Assembly (NCBI RefSeq): GCF_022668875.1
Contig: NZ_JAKGCR010000004.1
Span: 270,413-334,412 of the forward strand
Direction: 5' to 3'
Origin: Domibacillus sp. PGB-M46
GTDB lineage: Bacteria; Bacillota; Bacilli; Bacillales; Domibacillaceae
DNA length: 64,000 nucleotides
The position numbers were made by a program, and so were the translations under genes. Shown here in pieces: positions 26,846 to 35,109 of this stretch (positions are counted from its first letter, which is position 1; every line of letters starts with the position of its first letter). The notes under the pieces were generated by a model, which did no database searches, was not told the origin of the DNA, and was given only the letters and a program-made list of their open reading frames with translations.

Positions 26846-27331
26846 TTATATTCTAGTAATACAGATACTATTCCTTCTTAATGATAGCTTGTTAAAACAG
26901 AAAAAGCCTTTCTCTCGAAACAAGAAAAAGGCTGCCGTTTTTGCGTTCTTCATTTTCCGTTCGGCTCTCTCAAAATACGTTTGGACAGATAACTTAGTAA
27001 GCCCCAGCAACTCCGCTGTGTACTCGTAAGTCAACCCTTCTGCTTTTAATACATCTCTTTCCCTTGCTGCTAACTCAGCCAATACATCATCCAGCAGCCA
27101 TTGTTTATGCGCTGTGAGTTTTCTCTCTTCAATGTGCGCTTGGTTTTCAATCAGTTTCAGATCCAGCGTATAAGCTCCTATCCGATCCACTCCGCGTCTT
27201 GCATCTGGATTCCGGCCAGATATCATCCATTGAAGAGCAAACCCTACTTCATTGATCATGCCGTTAATGAGCGTCTTATCCTGGATATCCTGCCCTGACA
27301 ATTCTGGTTTGGCTTCTATAAATGCCTTCAT
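26846..27331 (-). CDS. Sigma-like phage late-gene control factor (ArpU/Xpf type)
   Basis: A 161-aa regulator. The EVGFALQWMISGRNPDARRG then VDRIGAY segment (residues 28-53) is the hallmark of positive control factors of Bacillus prophages (WMxxGRxPxxRRGxxRxxAY). A sigma-70 region-4-like helix-turn-helix follows (ARERDVLKAEGLTYEYTAEL then LGLTKLSVQTYFERAE). The C-terminal tail after residue 138 is rich in Phe/Arg and looks like read-through of an eroded end. It probably once switched on phage late genes. Confidence 0.72.
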   Translation of the reverse strand: MKAFIEAKPELSGQDIQDKTLINGMINEVGFALQWMISGRNPDARRGVDRIGAYTLDLKLIENQAHIEERKLTAHKQWLLDDVLAELAARERDVLKAEGLTYEYTAELLGLTKLSVQTYFERAERKMKNAKTAAFFLFREKGFFCFNKLSLRRNSICITRI

Positions 27332-27411
27332 TTCCTTTAGCGCTCTTTATGATTGTTTGTATTCGTAAATAAGTGTCCTCATTTTCATTCCCCATTTCTT
27401 GTTATTAGGCA

Positions 27412-27472
27412 AATAAAAAAGGACACCAAACAGCATACGAATTTTCGTATCTGTTTAGTGTCCTTCAGATGG
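27412..27472 (-). terminator. Long bipartite terminator
   Basis: On the minus strand AAGGACACTAAACAG-ATACGAA pairs with TTCGTAT-GCTGTTTGGTGTCCTT followed by a T-run. It ends the RelA/SpoT transcription unit. Related hairpins with the same GGACACxAAACAG arm lie at 24075-24130 and 40615-40665, each ahead of an ArpU-type regulator. Confidence 0.75.
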
Positions 27473-27484
27473 CTGAGAGAACCT

Positions 27485-28540
27485 TTATTCACCTTTCTTA
27501 TCTACTTGATTATTTATAGTGCCATTACTATAACTTATTTTTGGAGTTGCTGATCCTATCGAGTCTTTTAGACTGTACAGATCGGTATTAGGTAACCATT
27601 CATAATCTTTTGAAGACAGATACAGTCCTGCACTACCTGTAGATAGCTTCATGTAAGACTTCTTCTGCGCTTCTTCAAGTTGAGCTACTTTCTTTTCAAG
27701 AGATTTAATAGTCCCTTCCTGAATTTCTTTATTTTTAGAAAGCCCTCTTATCTCTTGTTTAAATTCTTCAATAAGCTTATCTTGTTCTTTTTTATCTTCT
27801 TGAAGAGCTTTTAGATTAATTTTTGTCTCACGTATAGAACTCACCAATTCGTCAGCACTACCAGCTATTCGGTTTAGAACTAGAAGCTGGTTATTCAATA
27901 ATTCATTATCTAACTCATATGGATAGCGCAGCTGGTGATCTATTTCACTCCAGCCTTCTTCAAAAATTGTTCTCACTTGAATTTCAGCTATATTTTTCGC
28001 TTCTTTTACTTGTGTTCTTATTATATAATGCCATGAACGATAGCCTGCCGGATGCTCTTTATAACTAAAGCTTTCAGCGTCATTCTCTAATTTTTTATCT
28101 CTTAAATCGCCCTTTCTTTCGTATTTAGTTGGAGTTCCGTCTAACTCCCACGTTTTTCGAATAAGATGATCAATTTGAAAAGCTTGATCCTTGTATAAAT
28201 GAAGAACGCGTATACCGATTAAATCTGTTACTTCTTGTTTATAATTATTTAATGTGATTTGATACTCGTTTTCTGTTTCCTGTTTCCGAATTACTTTTCT
28301 TATTATTTTTTCCAGCAAGTGTTCAGAACTTTTAATTCTTGATCTAACAGTGTGAACATCTGGATGCTCCCTTAAAATATCTGCAATAGTTCTAGAGGCT
28401 TCCTCTAAGACAGGAATGTTTCCCAAATGGTCCTCGTATATAGACGAGAGTACATCCCAGTTAATCGAAGCTTGTTGGAAGGCAGTTTGATCAATATTAT
28501 ATTTTTTAAAAAACGCATTTTTTTCTAATTGGATAGTCAT
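27485..28540 (-). CDS. RelA/SpoT-type (p)ppGpp synthetase with C-terminal coiled coil
   Basis: A 351-aa protein. Residues 50-220 form the nucleotidyltransferase-fold synthetase: RIKSSEHLLEKIIRK, TDLIGIRVLHLY with the catalytic Asp, HPAGYRSWHYIIRT (usual GYxSxH), and AEIQVRTIFEEGWSEIDHQL then RYPYEL. No HD hydrolase, TGS or ACT domains. Residues 225-300 are a heptad coiled coil, then a short unstructured tail. It would make pppGpp, ppGpp or a related product. Single-domain synthetases can be stress alarmone enzymes or toxic phage-defence enzymes. The gene lies between a broken xtrA and a phage late regulator, a cargo position. Start after GAGGG. Confidence 0.85.
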   Translation of the reverse strand: MTIQLEKNAFFKKYNIDQTAFQQASINWDVLSSIYEDHLGNIPVLEEASRTIADILREHPDVHTVRSRIKSSEHLLEKIIRKVIRKQETENEYQITLNNYKQEVTDLIGIRVLHLYKDQAFQIDHLIRKTWELDGTPTKYERKGDLRDKKLENDAESFSYKEHPAGYRSWHYIIRTQVKEAKNIAEIQVRTIFEEGWSEIDHQLRYPYELDNELLNNQLLVLNRIAGSADELVSSIRETKINLKALQEDKKEQDKLIEEFKQEIRGLSKNKEIQEGTIKSLEKKVAQLEEAQKKSYMKLSTGSAGLYLSSKDYEWLPNTDLYSLKDSIGSATPKISYSNGTINNQVDKKGE

Positions 28541-28643
28541 TTATATTCCCTCAAATCTATATTTTTCCTGATCCATAACATATGTAATTTTATAAATACT
28601 TATTTAAAAATTCTTATATTAACTTTAAGTAGTTACAGGCGCT

Positions 28644-28882
28644 TTACGAGCTTATTTTAGATTTGGTAAAATTAATCGTTTTCCATAATAAGGATTCTTC
28701 TCCCTCTTTCCGCCTCATCCGCTTTACTTTACCCTGGTGAGTGACGATCTTATTTCCCCATGCGTTGGTAGCTCTCTGACCTTAACTTTTCCGTCACAAA
28801 CCACCAAAACACATCTATCTGGTATTTCCATTGTATCCAATTCCAGCTTCATTATGGAAGGATCAATTATAATGTCTTTCAT
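28644..28882 (-). pseudogene. xtrA: XtrA/YqaO-type phage protein, frameshifted
   Basis: ATG at 28882: MKDIIIDPSIMKLELDTMEI then PDRCVLVVCDGKVKVRELPTHG, then a one-base deletion; the next frame continues NKIVTHQGKVKRMRRKEGEE. The joined sequence is the XtrA/YqaO pattern (ELPxHGxTKIVTHQGKVKRM). Uncorrected, the frame stops at 28724 after 52 codons. Confidence 0.7.
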
Positions 28883-29615
28883 AGATGAAAAGCCCCCAGT
28901 CTGTTAAAATAGAAGTGCGAGTAATACGTTAAAGGCCGGGGACTTATTCTCGGCTTTTCTGCTCGTATTAATAACCTTCGCCATCTAATGATTGCAGCTG
29001 GACGGCAACATGGCCTTGGAAGCCCAGAAACGTTGCGTTACAGTGGGCAGTTAGATGAGCTTATTTTTCAATATCAATTTCAAAATAGATAAGTAAATTT
29101 TTAGCCGGGATCTCTTTTCGGTTTTTTTTGTATAAATTTTCATCTAATGAGGCAATACTAATACTGTTAATTTCTACTCCACTTCTAAAGATCGTAATTT
29201 TGTCTACAGTCAGGCACCAACCTGGCTGTTTTTGCATCCTTTTCTTTAATTAGGGGAAATAGTCAATATCAAGGCATTAAATAATAAGCCCCATGCAGTT
29301 ATGTAACGCCCTTGGTGTTGGCTTTGGAGCTTGGAAACCTCCTTGGCTTTTTGTATAAATCTTTCTTAACTTGTCCATACTATTGACAGCGAGAGACTCC
29401 CTCTCTTGTGCTGTATCCCATAACACTGTGCAGTCAGAGCCCCTCTGGCTGTTTTTTTATGCAACAAATCCCCGCCGTTTCTTCGCTTCCTGTAACCAAC
29501 CGGACGGCAGATCAGGATAACAGTTATTAATAATATTTTATTTGGTTAATCCTTGTTTAAGATAACGTTTATATTACTTCTTGTTTGGTCCCGTCAGGCA
29601 GAGGTCGTTCCTTTT
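28883..29615. other. Intergenic region with repeated hairpin modules
   Basis: Contains a 76-base element closed by CATCTAA/TTAGATG (28982-29057) and three hairpin/T-run units at about 29100-29140, 29205-29245 and 29410-29460 that match units in 180-860 and near 1620. No protein gene seen. Confidence 0.5.
28982..29057. other. 76-base segment with closing stem, possible structured RNA
   Basis: CATCTAA at 28982-28988 is complementary to TTAGATG at 29051-29057; inside, GCCCA and TGGGC also pair (29022-29047 region). Size is tRNA-like, but there is no cloverleaf, T-loop (GGTTCGA) or anticodon arm. I do not recognise a known RNA family. Confidence 0.25.
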
Positions 29616-29822
29616 TCACTTAATGTTTTTTGAAAAATGAAAAGCATCATCCTGTTCTGCCTTCTTTACATATGTCGGACGCTTTGACCCAAACTTTTCA
29701 GCACAATAAGCTTGTACTTCCTCCGATGTCCATTGCTGCACAATCAATACTCCACGGTATACCACTAATTGTCCACTCCAATCCTCTAACTGAACTATTT
29801 TCAACTGATTGTGTTGTTTCAT
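29616..29822 (-). CDS. Hypothetical 68-aa protein, possibly a fragment
   Basis: Soluble small protein (LEDWSGQLVVYRGVLIV ... KRPTYVKKAEQDDAFHF). No ribosome site before the ATG and no known motif. The KKAEQDDAFHFSKN tail resembles the KKAERGDALRFFKT stretch encoded at about 19900, so both may derive from one gene family. Confidence 0.35.
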   Translation of the reverse strand: MKQHNQLKIVQLEDWSGQLVVYRGVLIVQQWTSEEVQAYCAEKFGSKRPTYVKKAEQDDAFHFSKNIK

Positions 29823-29932
29823 TTAACTTTTTAAAATAAAGGAGCTGCTTGGAGTTTTTGCTTCACCCCTGTAATAATTTGATCCTCTGAACAATAGGAT
29901 TAGGTTATTATAACGACTTGGAGGTGCATCAA

Positions 29933-30196
29933 ATGCTTAGTGAAAAATTTGAATTAGAAGCTCTGTATGATGTAAGAGAAAAACTACACGAAATTCAGGA
30001 ATGGTCCGTTGCTCAAACAAACGATAACCAAGAGCTTTACGATATAATTGATGGATTGTGCCGAGTTGCAAACATGTATAATGATGTTGTAATTCAAGCT
30101 GTCAGGGATAAGGGGATTTTCACAGCAAACCCACAAGACTATATTGAGAGCAAGCTGGGAGCGTCCTATGGCGCCTATAAATATAGAGAAGACTAA
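29933..30196 (+). CDS. Hypothetical helical protein, 87 aa
   Basis: Starts at ATG 29933 after GGAGGTG (the upstream TTG at 29918 overlaps that site). Almost entirely alpha-helical and acidic (LEALYDVREKLHEIQEW ... MYNDVVIQAVRDKGI). No family recognised. Followed by a strong terminator. It lies just outside the left copy of the glnA-end repeat. Confidence 0.6.
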   Translation: MLSEKFELEALYDVREKLHEIQEWSVAQTNDNQELYDIIDGLCRVANMYNDVVIQAVRDKGIFTANPQDYIESKLGASYGAYKYRED

Positions 30197-30198
30197 GC

Positions 30199-30228
30199 AA
30201 AAGCCCTTTTGCTAAGGGCTTCAGAGTC
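30199..30228 (+). terminator. Terminator after the 87-aa gene
   Basis: AAAAGCCCTT/AAGGGCTT hairpin. A second strong hairpin (ACCCTATTTTCG / CGAAAATGGGGGT) follows at about 30235-30290, and a third GTCGAC-type hairpin plus T-run at 30352-30410. Confidence 0.65.
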
Positions 30229-30603
30229 TAGACAAACCCTATTTTCGAAAAGAACTTCTGCGAAAATGGGGGTTTCGTCTTTTAGTGTTAGCTTATTTAG
30301 TTGACTTCCGACTAAAACAACACAAAATCTTGATCGCTCATTCAATAAAAAAAAGACTGTCGACTTTGTCGACAGCTTCGAGCCCTTTTGCTAAGGGCTT
30401 TTGTTTTTAATCCGCCCAAAAACTATTTATTGATTCATTCCGATAATTTAATGAATTTTGCACAATGTTAATTATGTTCTAATTAGTGCAGAATACCTTT
30501 AATTGAAGAGTTTGAGAAGTATGTAAATCGGTTTTTAAAATAATTTTGGTCCGGTTTTGGTCATTAGCTAAAATAAACTATAAAAATAGCTTTTGACCAA
30601 AAC

Positions 30604-30700
30604 AAGAAAAACCCCTTGAAGCCATACGGCTCAAGGGGCTTGTCCATCTTAGTACATTTGCATGTACTGTTCGCGCTCCCAAGGGTGTACTTGTGCGGAA
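30604..30700. repeat. Left glnA-3'-end repeat (putative att site)
   Basis: Read on the minus strand this is the end of glutamine synthetase (VHPWEREQYMQMY-stop) followed by a terminator (CCCCTTGA / TCAAGGGG). The first 81 bases are identical to 39806-39886; the match then continues with one substitution and a two-base deletion. The rest of glnA is absent. This is the signature of integration at the 3' end of a gene with duplication of the target. Confidence 0.8.
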
Positions 30701-31018
30701 CAGATCTTTTACTGCTAATCAAGAAAACTTAAGCCTTTAAAACCTTGATACATAGCCATTTCTAAACAAACACTCCAAATAGATAATAATTAAATAAAAC
30801 CCCTTGATGGGCAAGTGATGAGCGATCAGATGGGCAAAATTTTATTATTTAATAATTAGATATTTACCTATAGGGATGGGATGCGTTTTGATATTAACTT
30901 AATATACTAGTAGTACTTGTCCCTATACTATAGCCTGACGATTTCACATCCTTTTGTGATTTTTTCATTAGTTCTGTAAAACAAAAAAGGAAGAACCGAA
31001 GCCCTTCCTTTTTCGTCA
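30701..31018. other. Intergenic region inside the putative element
   Basis: AT-rich, no gene seen. A terminator for the LRR gene (AAAAAGGAAG / CCTTCCTTTTT) lies at about 30984-31014. Confidence 0.5.
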
Positions 31019-33481
31019 TTAATTATTGCCCGTGACCTTAAACTGCATTTTTACAGGTTCTTTTAACTCTTTACCTGAAGCCGACTTTACTGCTTTTTCA
31101 ACATAAATAATATACGTTTCTCCTGCTTTATATCCTGCTTCAGGAGCCTGGACTTTAACTGACCTCTTATCAGCATTTAGGGAAACTTTTACTCCATCTA
31201 CTAGTGTTGAATTGGTTTTCACATAGACGTTGCTGCTAGTGACTGTCTCAGCATCCAAATCGTTATTGAACTTTACAGTGAAATCATAGTGTGGATCAAC
31301 ATTTATTTTGGTTTCTAATTGCTTATAGACAGTCTCTTTTTTTACTATCACAATCGTTGATTCACTTACATTGCCTGCTTTATCAGTTGCTGTTATAGCT
31401 AGCGTTGTTCCGGCTTCCTGTTTTGGAATACTAATATTAAATTTCCCATCAGTATCTGCAACAGCTGTGCCTACTACTGTTCCATTAACATCAACCATTA
31501 TTCTTGAGCCTGCTTCTGCTATACCTGTTATCTCTTTGCTCGTTTCTCCTACGCTACTCACCTTTGGAGCTTCTGGTGGCAATTCATCTTGTTTAATAGC
31601 TTGAGACTCATAAATCATTCTAACGCCTTTTCCTTTTAATTCATTCACAATATTTAAGCCTAAAGAATTTTCTGCTATGTCAATATAGTTGTAAGTAACA
31701 TCAAATTGCGGTACGTCAAACTTTCCTCTTTCAGCGATTGGCAAACCGTTTTCTAAATTTTCCAAGAGCGGCTTTATATCTGTTACATGGTTGTAGCTAA
31801 TATCCAGCCACATGAGAGTGGGTAAGTTGCTCAGTGGCGTTATATCTTCAATCCTGTTATGAGAAAGATCTGTCTGATGAATTTTCTTTAGATTGCTAAT
31901 TTCTGAAATATCAGTGACATTACTGCCTTCTAAACTAAGCGACCACAAGTTTACTAATCCACGAAGAGGTACAAGGCTGTCTAATGGATTGTAATCTAAT
32001 CTAAGATAGGTTAGATTGGTCAGATTTTCTAAAGGTTTTATGTTATATAATTTATTATTTGATAATCCTAATTGCTTAAGTTTTTCCGCATGTTCTAAAC
32101 CAGATAAGTCAGTAATTCCTTGATTATCTGCATATAGATTTTCTAGTTGCCACATATCGCCTAATGTTAGATGTTGCTCTGGAGTGATATTTAATTCTTT
32201 TTTGATTGCTTCTTCCAATTTTTTATCTGGAATAGTTACCTTTTCATCCCCCCCTTCCTTCAAAGGATTTCTATCTAAATCGAGATTTCTTAATTTTGTC
32301 AAGTTTTCCACTGGACTAACATCTATAATTTTATTTTGATATAAGTAAAGGTTCACTAAATTTATTAAATTTGTTACTGGACTAATATCCTTGATTTGGT
32401 TTTTATTTAAATAAAGGGCCTCTAAATTCTTTAAATTTGTTACAGCGCTAATGTCTGTAATTTGATTTTGATTCAAAGAAAGATTAGTTAAGTTCGTAAG
32501 GTTTGTCACAGGACTAATATCTGTAATTTGATTTTTATCTAAAGAAAGATATGTTAGGCTTTTCATACTTGCTATTGGGCTGATATCTTTGATTTGGTTT
32601 CCGTTTAAAGAAAGATCCGATAAATTTGTAAAATTTTTAATAGGGCTAATATCTGTAATTTGATTATCGTCTAAAGAGAGATAGGTAAAATGTGTAAAAT
32701 GTTCCAACGGACTAATATCTACAATTTGATTTTTCCACAAACTCAAGAATTTCAAATTCTCTAATCCAGCTATAGAGCTAATATTTACAATTTGGTTTTC
32801 ATATAAATAGAGATCTGTTAAATTCGTCAAATTAGTTATGGGGCTGATATCTGTAATTTGATTTTTAACCAAGCCAAGGCTTGTTAAGTTTGACAAATTA
32901 GCTACAGGGCTAATATCTGTAATTTGATTATCACTTAGATATAAAGTTTTTAAATTCATCAAACTACTTATTGGAGTAATGTTTGAAATTTGGTTTTCAT
33001 CTAAAGAGAGAAACATTAAATTTTTTAAATTTGATAATGAACTAATATCCGTAATTTGATTTGAATATAAAATAAGTGTAGTTAAACTATTCAATTTTTC
33101 CAATGGGCTAATATCAATAATTTTATTTTCTCTTAGATCTAATTTTTCTAGATTAATGGCATTCTCTATACCCTCTAAATTAGTTATCCCTTTTCCTTCT
33201 CCATTTAATTGGGTTAAGGTAATCATATCCTCTTTCAAAATGTTTCCTGTTGGTTTATTAAGTTCTTCGCGTATCACCTTTTCTAAATTATAGTCTGGGA
33301 TGTTTACTATTTGTTGGTCTGATCCTCCTTCTAAATCTTCTTGATTAGGATTTAACTCAATGTTTTTTATTATTGATAGATATGTATCGTCGTTTAATAT
33401 TGCTTTCGCTTCACCAATAATTAAAATATTAGAAAAACCAAGAATCCAACACAAATTAATTACTATAGACCTCTTTTTCAT
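31019..33481 (-). CDS. Internalin-like secreted leucine-rich-repeat protein
   Basis: An 820-aa protein: signal peptide (MKKRSIVINLCWILGFSNIL), then two LRR blocks (about 85-410 and 430-600) of 22-residue units of the form NLTxLxLxxNQITDISPIxN, about 20 in all, an Ig-like domain (about 625-700, TVVGTAVADTDGKFNISIPK) and a C-terminal SbsA-type Ig-like domain (about 715-820, FTVKFNNDLDAETVTSSNVYV). There is no LPXTG or SLH anchor. It is likely a released or wall-associated adhesin. Start after AAGGAGAG. The C-terminal domain is of the same type as the N-terminal one of the secreted protein at 35110, suggesting a common pool of surface modules. Confidence 0.88.
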   Translation of the reverse strand: MKKRSIVINLCWILGFSNILIIGEAKAILNDDTYLSIIKNIELNPNQEDLEGGSDQQIVNIPDYNLEKVIREELNKPTGNILKEDMITLTQLNGEGKGITNLEGIENAINLEKLDLRENKIIDISPLEKLNSLTTLILYSNQITDISSLSNLKNLMFLSLDENQISNITPISSLMNLKTLYLSDNQITDISPVANLSNLTSLGLVKNQITDISPITNLTNLTDLYLYENQIVNISSIAGLENLKFLSLWKNQIVDISPLEHFTHFTYLSLDDNQITDISPIKNFTNLSDLSLNGNQIKDISPIASMKSLTYLSLDKNQITDISPVTNLTNLTNLSLNQNQITDISAVTNLKNLEALYLNKNQIKDISPVTNLINLVNLYLYQNKIIDVSPVENLTKLRNLDLDRNPLKEGGDEKVTIPDKKLEEAIKKELNITPEQHLTLGDMWQLENLYADNQGITDLSGLEHAEKLKQLGLSNNKLYNIKPLENLTNLTYLRLDYNPLDSLVPLRGLVNLWSLSLEGSNVTDISEISNLKKIHQTDLSHNRIEDITPLSNLPTLMWLDISYNHVTDIKPLLENLENGLPIAERGKFDVPQFDVTYNYIDIAENSLGLNIVNELKGKGVRMIYESQAIKQDELPPEAPKVSSVGETSKEITGIAEAGSRIMVDVNGTVVGTAVADTDGKFNISIPKQEAGTTLAITATDKAGNVSESTIVIVKKETVYKQLETKINVDPHYDFTVKFNNDLDAETVTSSNVYVKTNSTLVDGVKVSLNADKRSVKVQAPEAGYKAGETYIIYVEKAVKSASGKELKEPVKMQFKVTGNN

Positions 33482-33831
33482 TTTTTATCTCTCCTTCTGT
33501 TTAAGAATCCCTTAGTTACTTTCTACATCTCTATACACTTTATACTTAAGACTATGTAGTATAGAGTTACTATCCATTCGAAGCGTATGATAGAATTCCC
33601 ATTAAGTTTCTCATTAACTCTATTTCTCTTTTTAAAGTCCATACTTAACACATAGATTTTTACTATATAGTTTATTTTTTTCTCTTGAAAGCACCATAAA
33701 TCCTTCTGACAAATTCAGTGATTATTTTCATAGAAAGAAGTGTGAGGGAACAAAAAGAGTCATTATAATTTAAAGTTAGTGAAACAAAGTATTGCCGATA
33801 AAAAAAGAAGAAGCCCTAGCTCCTTCTGTTC
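33482..33831. other. Intergenic region
   Basis: Promoter region of the LRR gene (minus strand) and an AT-rich tract. A weak hairpin (AGAAGAAGCC...CTCCTTCT) at 33808-33828 lies just past the flagellin relic. No gene seen. Confidence 0.4.
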
Positions 33832-34272
33832 TCAGTTTAATAACTGTAGTATTCCTTGTGGCAACTGATTCGATTGTGCTAACATTGCTTGCCCAGATTG
33901 TATTAAGATATTCCGTTTTGTAAATTCCGTCATCTCTAACGCCATATCTGCATCTGAAATACGTGATTCAGAAGCTGTTGCATTTTCACCTGAATTTATA
34001 ACGTTGGTGTGTATGTGTTCTAGTGCATTTTCTTTTGCACCTAAATTTGCCCTTACATTGGACACTTTCATAATCGCTACATCCAAGGTTTCAATGGCTT
34101 TTTGGGCACTCTCCATCTCCGTTACTTTAACTTGGTCGATGCCTAATTTATGAATACGCATATCAAATAGTTCAACAGTAAATATGTCACTTTCATCTGC
34201 CCCTATTTGTAGTTGCACAGGATACATATCGTCTAATTCCTCTGATCCTCCTGCATCATCCGAAATGCACAT
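33832..34272 (-). pseudogene. C-terminal fragment of flagellin
   Basis: The protein end SNVRANLGAKENALEHIH ... ASESRISDADMALEMTEF ... AMLAQSNQLPQGILQLLN is the D1/D0 C-terminal helix region of flagellin (hag/fliC), needed for filament assembly. The equally essential N-terminal D0/D1 helices are absent. The frame is open to about 34325 without a ribosome site. So it is a remnant carried into this element, not a functional flagellin. Confidence 0.75.
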
Positions 34273-34479
34273 CTCTATCGATTCTTCACCATTTCCATAT
34301 ATTTCAGCTTTATTTATCCTTCTGTCAAAATACCATTATTAGTATCCGTGCCTTATATATCGCTTCCTCCATAAAAAACCTCAGTCTGTTTCTTTATTAT
34401 CTAAAAGCAGGCAATCTTCTTATACAATTTAAAAGTAAGTGAATATCCAACTAAGGTAACTTTAAAAGGGGGATTTTTA

Positions 34480-34617
34480 ATGCATTTGGATCAAACGTTA
34501 AAGGATCTTTTAGAAAAAGCAAATTTATATGGACTGCTTGCAAAAAAGTATGAGTATCTAGATCCTGAAAAGCACATGTATTATGATCTAAAACACTTTC
34601 ATTACGTCCTCGAGTAA
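34480..34617 (+). pseudogene. Truncated copy of the NAPMM repeat protein
   Basis: Starts MHLDQTLKDLLEKANLYGLL and keeps the AAAAGGGGG ribosome site and about 100 bases of leader from the gene at 2120. After about 42 codons the sequence switches abruptly (near 34606) to the antisense of an SLH gene and hits TAA. The frame is still translatable to 45 residues but lacks the middle and repeat tail. Confidence 0.75.
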
Positions 34618-34984
34618 CCGGCTCGTTAGGACGGAATGTTCCATCTGGAAAGCCACTAACAATGCCTCCCTCCACCGCTTGTGCAATATATCCGGATGCA
34701 ACACTTGACGGGCTTATATCATCAAATACCGTCGATCGCTTTGTGCCATCTACGTCAAAGGCACGTCCAATCATAATAGCTGCCTGTACACGACTCACCT
34801 GCGCATCCGGCATGAACCGGCCATCCGGAAACCCAGAAACAATCCCTATATCTGATAAATAATCGATATCATCATGGAATCTGTAGCTTTGGGAAACATC
34901 CTTAAATGATGCTGCCTGAGCAAATGGTATAGCAATACCAAGTGTTAGAACAACGCTGGATAGTAAAGCTAATGGCATTTTCAT
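34608..34984 (-). pseudogene. SLH-protein gene truncated by recombination
   Basis: Signal peptide MKMPLALLSSVVLTLGIAIP...AQA and two SLH repeats nearly identical to the SLH-lactamase protein at 15771-17477. Homology ends at RPNEPVTRG; the remaining frame (down to 34451) is antisense of the truncated repeat gene. The catalytic part is missing. Good ribosome site (GGGAGGA), so a short exported SLH peptide might still be made. Confidence 0.75.
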
Positions 34985-35065
34985 ATATTTTCCTCCCTAG
35001 TTTACTAATTTAATTATATCTTTAATTTACTTTTCTCGTTGAAAGTATTTTCAATAAAACAAAAA

Positions 35066-35098
35066 AGAAACCGCCAAATAGTTTGGCGGTTTTGGTTA
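35066..35098 (-). terminator. Terminator
   Basis: AAACCGCCAAA / TTTGGCGGTTTT. Near copy of the hairpin at 17556. It follows the large secreted protein gene on the minus strand. Confidence 0.75.
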
Positions 35099-35109
35099 CT
35101 TCAATATTA

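Noticed and set aside
28982..29057. tRNA gene
   Set aside because: Length fits, but there is no TTCGA-type T-loop, no anticodon stem and no CCA.
31600..33200. Regular 66-base periodicity that could suggest a CRISPR or satellite array
   Set aside because: It is the coding repeat of 22-residue leucine-rich repeats; units vary and there are no unique spacers.
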